From NCBI GenBank assembly GCA_015680685.1, contig MNCI01022494.1:430085-494084 (forward strand): a stretch of DNA of 64,000 nucleotides. The letters are read 5' to 3'. Under the pieces are notes generated by a model, which did no database searches, was not told where the DNA came from, and worked only from the letters and a program-made list of their open reading frames with translations. Made by a program: the position numbers and the translations under genes. Positions 58,541 to 64,000 of this stretch are shown here, in pieces. This DNA comes from Gnetum montanum (Eukaryota > Streptophyta > Gnetopsida > Gnetales > Gnetaceae). Numbering within the stretch: position 1 is the first letter of the stretch; each line of letters starts with the position of its first letter.

Positions 58541-59502
58541 TGATGAGTGGCGAGGTACCCCTACACTCAACCATACGAAACGAGCATATCACACACGATC
58601 CGATCGAACTCCATAGACTAAATGCCTAAATTCCCCATGGAACACTTGGGGTTAATCATTCGTTGTCTTCCCAGAGTTACTTATTGTTGTCACGGCGTAT
58701 GGTTAAGTAAGTCTGAGGTATATGATTTTTATAGCTTTTCTGGTTTTTCTCCTATGCTATCAAGGTGAAGGGTTGAGAAACTAGCTAACTCTAACTAAGG
58801 ACTAAGTCTAAATTAACTAGCGTCAACATCCGTTCCCACTTACCGTACACACCCTGAACTATGCAACTGTGGCTACCAAACACTAATCTTTACTGGGATC
58901 ACCACACATAACGCACGTGCTCGAAGTGATCGTACTGAGGCATTTAACTAGCCTAAACGTAATGAGCAGCCAATTCCTTGACTAGCCATACACACTTGTA
59001 AATGCTTGTAATCAAGTCGTACTCATTCCACACTCTAGGAGATAAGGGTGAGAGAATCTAATCGTGATAAGTAGTCGATTCCTTGATTAGCCGTACACAT
59101 TCGTCAATGCTTGTAATCAAGTCGTACTCATGCTACGCTAATGCAAGTAATAAATAACATGTAATAAATAACAGGTAATAAATCCTATTCCATGCACTGC
59201 AAGGTTTATCCACAAATCACGTCTTTATTGCCGTACACAACTTGCGTTTAGGTACAAAGCTACTCGAATAAAGATCCGTTCACTTGGGGACTCCTACTAT
59301 GGGCACATGGAAAATATTCTATATCTGGAGTATCAAACTGCTAGAGTTTTCCTACTTTAAGCCTAAGATGAGAAATGAGGGGAGTACCGCCTCTTATTTA
59401 TAGATTTGGCGGCGGACCGCGATATCGCGTACGCGATATTGCAGGGGACGACATGATATCGCGTACATGATATCGCGGTGCATGCGATATCGTGTCTCAT
59501 CA
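58541..59502 (-). repeat. 5' LTR of element D
   Basis: 962 bp with TGATGAG and CTCATCA ends. Minus-strand TATA box (complement of 59395-59403), AATAAAG signal (complement of 59223-59229) and duplicated U5 segment (58950-59027 and 59065-59140). Flanked by AATAG. Confidence 0.9.
59395..59502 (-). promoter_or_regulatory. U3 promoter block of LTR D
   Basis: Palindromes such as GCGATATCGCGTACGCGATA follow one another between the LTR end and the TATA box. This is the best-preserved example in the window. Confidence 0.65.
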
Positions 59503-59900
59503 AATAGTAAAAGGAAAGGCTTAGCAATTTTGGAGACTATTTTTAAGTTTTCATCTTACAAGCACTCTCACCAACATGATGCTTTATAAGAATTATATAG
59601 GAATACAATAATACTATATTAGCATGCCTCTTAGGATCGAATTTGTTACTTGCATACCAAAAGCCACATGCTCTAATTAATCAATCTTTAAAAACTTTCC
59701 ATCTAGGATAGGAAAATGAATAAGATTTGTTCTCATTCCAAAGCACTTTCACAGATTTTCATTTATTGTTAAAGAATTCTTTATTTAAAAAAGAGAAGAT
59801 GATTACTCTCTTCAAAGAGTTATGTAACAAAAGATAATTGTACAAGTTGATGCATCCAAAAAATGTTTTTATTACACTTCTAATGCAAAGTCTTTACCAA
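59503..59900. other. AT-rich flank of element D
   Basis: It begins with the target-site copy AATAG; nothing else recognised. Confidence 0.35.
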
Positions 59901-59909
59901 TAAAGAATA

Positions 59910-60070
59910 AACTAACAATGAGGTATTAGACTAGTGGTAAGACTTTTGATTTGAATGCTTCAAGTCATGAGTTCAATCTTACTACGTAATTCTAGATTAT
60001 CAAGTTTTAATTGGACTATATATCTTGGGTTGTACCTATATTATAGTTATTTTTGGGTTTCAACATTCCC
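59910..60070 (+). repeat. tRNA-derived SINE-like copy (plus)
   Basis: TAGACTAGTGG (59927-59937) resembles a pol III A box and GAGTTCAATCTT (59969-59980) a B box. GTAAGACTTTTGATTTG between them is shared with the minus-strand copy near 52340. Confidence 0.45.
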
Positions 60071-60429
60071 CTCCACCTATCAATCCCCCACACCCACCCT
60101 TGTTCATGCCTCCCCACACCCCCACCACCATGGCCAAAACAAAGGATAAACTATCTACTTAGTTGAAGCCAAATTTTAATATAATGAAATCTTCATAGAA
60201 AGCTTAACTCCACATGGTACATTAATGTGGTTTCACCATACTAAACAATTATAGGAGTTTTTGGAATTAAAACTCTAACCATGTGTACCTTTAGAATTAT
60301 GATCTAATAAAGATTTGCAAGCAAGAGGCTTCTAGTTTGAGTTCTAATTTATGGTGTTGTATATTCCTCTATAATTCTTCTAATCTATTATGTTGTTCAT
60401 ATATTTTGAGATGTACTTATAGCCATATT

Positions 60430-61290
60430 ATTTTGGGATACATGGCTGTGCTTGGAAATTTCTAAATTTGAGCCTATTCTTGCTCGCCAAAGCTTTAGTA
60501 AGTTATCTCTCAAAGGGAACCATTTTCAAAATTCCTTTTACTACATTAATCTTGAGGGTTTCTGGTGGAACTTTTGTAGCACAAATTTTTTGACAAGAAA
60601 TGGCCTGACAATGGAAAATACTAATGTCTCTTAGACTATAGAGACTATGAAAAATTTTAAAACTTTTGATTTTGTTTTACTTGATAATTTATATGAATCC
60701 TTGTTAATAGATATCACTTCAAAATACATATTTTTGTAGATTATTAGATTTTTTTGCTTAAATAATGGTTTTACACAAATGATTTAGGCAATTCTTGAAT
60801 GCTATGAAATTAAGGTTTTGAATGCTCACTAATTTTCGAAATCTTTTTTCCTTGTCAAATTGGTCAATTCTCAAATGATTGAGGAATCATTAAATCTTAA
60901 ATTTTTTATGGATCAACATAATACTTTTATTGCTCAGAAATAAAAATTGAATTTTGATCTATATTCTTCTAATTATTCTAAAATTCATTAATGAATTGAA
61001 TTAGAAAATCTTCCCCTTATTTTTCAAAGTGTTGAAATTAGTAGCATTAACACAATCCTGAAGAGAGTGTCAAAAACATTACTAGATAGTGTACAACATA
61101 GATGTTATTTTGTAGACATTGATTTATGGTAGAAGAAGATATAATTAAAACTTAATGTCAGTAATCGTTATGTTGTCCAAAAAATTACATATTATAATTT
61201 AAGAGGATGTTGTAGCTATTATCATCATGAGGTCATGTTATTGGAATCTATGTTATTCTCAATAAAAAATTTCTTCATTACAAAAAAAAT
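60430..61290 (+). pseudogene. Unidentified decayed reading frame
   Basis: One plus-strand frame stays readable for about 285 codons with about nine stops, fewer than I would expect from DNA this AT-rich. It includes a 60-codon open part (60452-60634: ARQSFSKLSLKGNHF, NLEGFWWNFCSTNF) and later blocks such as HRCYFVDIDLW and NRYVVQKITYYNLRGCCSYY. No family was recognised. It could be a viral or retroelement remnant, or chance. Confidence 0.25.
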
Positions 61291-61605
61291 AACAATTTTC
61301 ACAAAAGGTAAATAATGGTAGTTTTAGCAAGCACAAAATAAAATGTTTTTTGAAAATTTCTCAACCTTTTACTAATCCTTTTAATTTTAAAGATGCTAAT
61401 AAACTCTTGATATCTAAAAAGAACTTCTATTTATAAAAAAAGAAATTTTTAGTAGGGACTTGTTATGAAAATACTAATGCAAATGAATTTCACTTAGTGT
61501 AACATAAAAAGAAGAGGTTTGCAAATACTACTTTTAATTTGAAAATCCCAAAGGTATCTCATTCTCCATCTACTTGTACTACTATTCCAAGTGTTTTTTA
61601 TCAAA

Positions 61606-61637
61606 CAATCCATGTCACTTATTAGTGACATGGATTG
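61606..61637. repeat. Perfect 14-bp inverted repeat with 4-base loop
   Basis: CAATCCATGTCACT (61606-61619) and its exact complement (61624-61637) flank TATT. It lies 50 bp left of LTR H. Confidence 0.8.
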
Positions 61638-61687
61638 TCAAATAAATGTTGGGCTTGAAAAATCAAGAATATGGGCCTCCTCCCCTA

Positions 61688-62451
61688 TGATGAGTAGTGA
61701 ATCTAATCATGGAACGATTGTTGTCTTCCCAACTACACTTGTGAAGCTCAATTGTATGGTTAAGTGTAATTGAGGCACATGATTTATCATTTTTATATTT
61801 TGTTCACCTAAGGTTGGTAATAGATTGAAAATAAATTGATTAACTAATTTAGTTACTAATTAATAACTAACTATCCTAACATAAGCATCTAGTCCCTGTA
61901 CACATCCTAAACACATACAACACTACTGGATGACCAAGCATTAAGCACTATTAGGATTGCCACATATTATATGTATGCTCGAAATGGTCGTACTTATGTA
62001 TGCTAGTCTATATAGCTTAATTAATTAATTACTTAAATTATTAATAATCATAGCTTAATTAATTGCTTAATTAATGAAAATAATAAATGCATAAATAAAT
62101 CATTAAGCTAGTCTAAGTGCTGCAAGGTTTATCAAAAAGCTCGTCTTTATTACCACACACACTATGGTGCTCAAGCACAATAGTGCTAGAATAAAGATTT
62201 TTACTCTTCTTGACTCCTACTATGGGCACTTAGAAAATTCTATCTCTCATGGAAATAAACTGTAAAAGTTTCACTAGCAACTAAAATTTTAACTCCCATT
62301 AACACGGCTAGGGTCCCATATTTATAGACTTACTAGGGTGCCACATCAATGGGTACACGTCAACGTGGGAAACCCTATGTCAATGAGATTCCATTAACAA
62401 GGTCATGTTGACGGCATCCCATCAATGCAGCTGATAGAAGACACTTCATCA
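61688..62451 (-). repeat. 3' LTR of element H
   Basis: 764 bp, TGATGAG and TTCATCA ends, adjoining the complement of CATGGGGGTA at 62452-62461. TATA box complement at 62319-62327. The U3 here has repeated GTCAATG and CATCAATG motifs in place of GATATC palindromes. Confidence 0.85.
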
Positions 62452-62689
62452 TACCCCCATGATTGAATGAAAACTCGTCCTGGAGTTCTTTACAAAATTG
62501 GGAAGGTATGAGATTATTGACTGACTCATGATAGAAGAGAATAAAACTAACTATCTGGGTGTATGGATCAATGTTGATTAATAAATTATGGTGTTCATGA
62601 CACAAAATTAAACACTAGAACATGATTGAAGAAAATTATACAACACATCCTTTGATGACATGAAGATGGTTGAAAAGATTAGACAATCC

Positions 62690-64000
62690 CAAGCAGTGGA
62701 GGTTCCTAAGGTTCTAAAGGACCTTCTTCCACTTCAGGTGCACATGGTGGTTAAGGCAGTTGTGATTTTTCTAATGTAGCTACCACTTTTGATGAAAGAC
62801 GAAAGGCATCCAACGATGCCTTCATCTTCTACTTCTTGCTCTGGAGATCATTCATAGTTCGCGCAGCATCACCAATGTGGGCTAAAATGGGGATATCCCA
62901 CAAACAAGGCATTACTGGGAACAACTCCTTCACATTAACAAACCAACCAGTGAATTGCTTGCATTTGATATTAAAATCTTTGAGTGCATTCTACAACTAT
63001 TGGTAATCATTCATCCTCTTTTCCAAGATCTCAACAGTTGATCTTTGATTAGTGAACTTCGCCTTGAGAACATCAAGTTTTGCATTTGTCACTGCAAGCT
63101 TTTTCTTTGTGTCCTTGTGGTGCTTGAACTCTGCCCCATACAATAAGTACGAGCTAGCCACTTATTTCTCCAATTCAAACCATGGTCATTCGAAAGTCAA
63201 CATAGCCAGATTTTCATACCAGAGATTAGTGAGCTCCATGTATTTTGTCATCTCCTCAATCTACAACTCCTTCATATGAATCTTTTCTTTTTTGTAGGCA
63301 TCTATCTCATCAATGATAGGTTTTTAAATCTCTCTTCCTTGCTGGAGTTGTTGGAGTGTCTCCTTTACTTTTGCATTTACCACCTAGATGTGTTTTTCAT
63401 TAACTTCTTTCTGTAGACCAACTTAATCTTTGTAGTGATTTTTGAGTCTCTCAAATTTGAGAGCCTTTGATTTCTAGGTGACTAATTTGATTGCAGCCTT
63501 TTGAAAAGGAGCATTGACCTCCTCCATGGAGAGGTTTCTATTTTCTACTACCAATATCCTCAGCTCAATGTTCACTCTAACTAGCTACTCCTACAATTAA
63601 TGGATGAAATCCACCATCTATTTTTTTTGTGCATCAACATTTCATAGGTGATGATTCTCTATAGTCAGTTGTACATTCTCTTGGTAATTCTAATCCAAGG
63701 CCTTCTAAATTTTATGTTGAGTGGCCTCTGCTAAGGATCGATTGAACACTACCATCTCTATCACATCCTCAACCCCTTTCAATCTTACTTGAAGTTATTC
63801 AAGAGCTTCATCTTTTGTTAGTGCTAAGTTGAGAAATGCAGGGTTAACAATTTAGGCTCTTAATTTGGCAACCTCTGTAGCCAAGCATTCATTTAGCTCT
63901 TTGGCTATTTTGAGTTGCCCCTTTAATATGATGCTCTTACCCCTTGCTTCCAGCAGCTTCAACTAGATTGTAGTTATGTTATTTAGAAGGTCGAAGACAT
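62690..64000 (-). pseudogene. Coiled-coil third ORF of element H, decayed, N-terminus outside window
   Basis: One minus-strand frame reads almost throughout, with CAG-to-TAG, CAA-to-TAA and CGA-to-TGA-type stops. Blocks include KYMELTNLWYENLAMLTF and KKKLAVTNAKLDVLKAKF, aligning with the EYMGLVNLHYANLTML region of E and its G counterpart. Lys/Glu/Leu-rich stretches (ALKFERLKNHYKD, EVNEKHIWVVNAKVKETLQQ) suggest coiled coil. The end is Pro/Glu-rich (CAPEVEEGPLEP). Function unknown; no membrane or signal segment seen. Confidence 0.65.

Larger units (their letters stand above)
52644..59502 (-). mobile_element. Element D: complete gag-protease retrotransposon of the A/D subfamily
   Basis: Two LTRs (58541-59502 as 5', 52644-53640 as 3') enclose the primer site, gag, linker, protease and a non-coding tail with a 518-base gap. 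The direct repeat AATAG at 52639-52643 and 59503-59507 is an exact target-site duplication, so both ends are original. RT, RNase H and integrase are absent, with the same breakpoint as in element A. The two LTRs agree at roughly nine positions in ten by eye, mostly differing by transitions, so the insertion is old. Confidence 0.9.
61688..64000 (-). mobile_element. Element H: 3' end of an Athila-like retrotransposon, continuing beyond the window
   Basis: The LTR (61688-62451) has the purine tract on its right side, so it is a 3' LTR on the minus strand. The internal region to the window end carries the coiled-coil third ORF. The left flank CCCTA (61683-61687) is the expected target-site copy. 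Pol and the 5' LTR lie outside. Confidence 0.8.

Overview
The window looks like repeat-dense nuclear DNA of a seed plant with a large, retrotransposon-rich genome. Nearly everything recognisable belongs to decayed Ty3/gypsy LTR retrotransposons: Athila-like elements primed by tRNA-Asp, and one Tat-like element with two RNase H domains. GT-AG introns and tRNA-derived SINE-like repeats are also eukaryotic. I cannot name the species. No intact host gene was found, and almost every reading frame carries stops or frameshifts.

Layout. 1-5228: element A (minus), a gag-protease element cut by the window edge, with its 5' LTR at 4223-5228. 5229-11554: element B (minus), a gag-pro-RT-RNaseH-integrase element split by A inside the integrase region; its 5' LTR is 10694-11554. 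11555-26830: compound region T. It holds 30-bp minisatellite clusters, a decayed multi-exon gene on the minus strand (12074-15825), two tandem arrays of about 187-191 bp (16080-20400), a plus-strand Tat-like pol (21100-24532), a 377-base gap and an LTR-like stretch. 26831-40251: element E (plus), gag to integrase, interrupted by part of another element (F, with its LTR), then a coiled-coil third ORF and a 3' LTR. 40252-42891: hairpin, GC-richer unrecognised segment and SINE-like DNA. 42892-51958: element G (plus), complete with two LTRs but with a pol deletion fusing gag to integrase. 52644-59502: element D (minus), complete with an AATAG target-site duplication and a 518-base gap; same gag-protease structure as A. 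59503-61687: AT-rich DNA with a SINE-like copy and one weak unidentified frame. 61688-64000: 3' end of element H (minus), with LTR and third ORF.

How the parts relate. A, B and D share gag type, LTR layout and primer site. A and D lack RT, RNase H and integrase with the same breakpoint, so they look like a mobilised non-autonomous family that depended on full-length relatives such as B. E, G and H share a coiled-coil ORF after pol. The least ordinary parts are the spliced minus-strand gene beside nucleosome-length tandem arrays in T, the palindromic promoter block shared by the LTRs, and the short-spaced zinc knuckle of Gag. Boundaries of decayed domains are approximate because they were read by eye.
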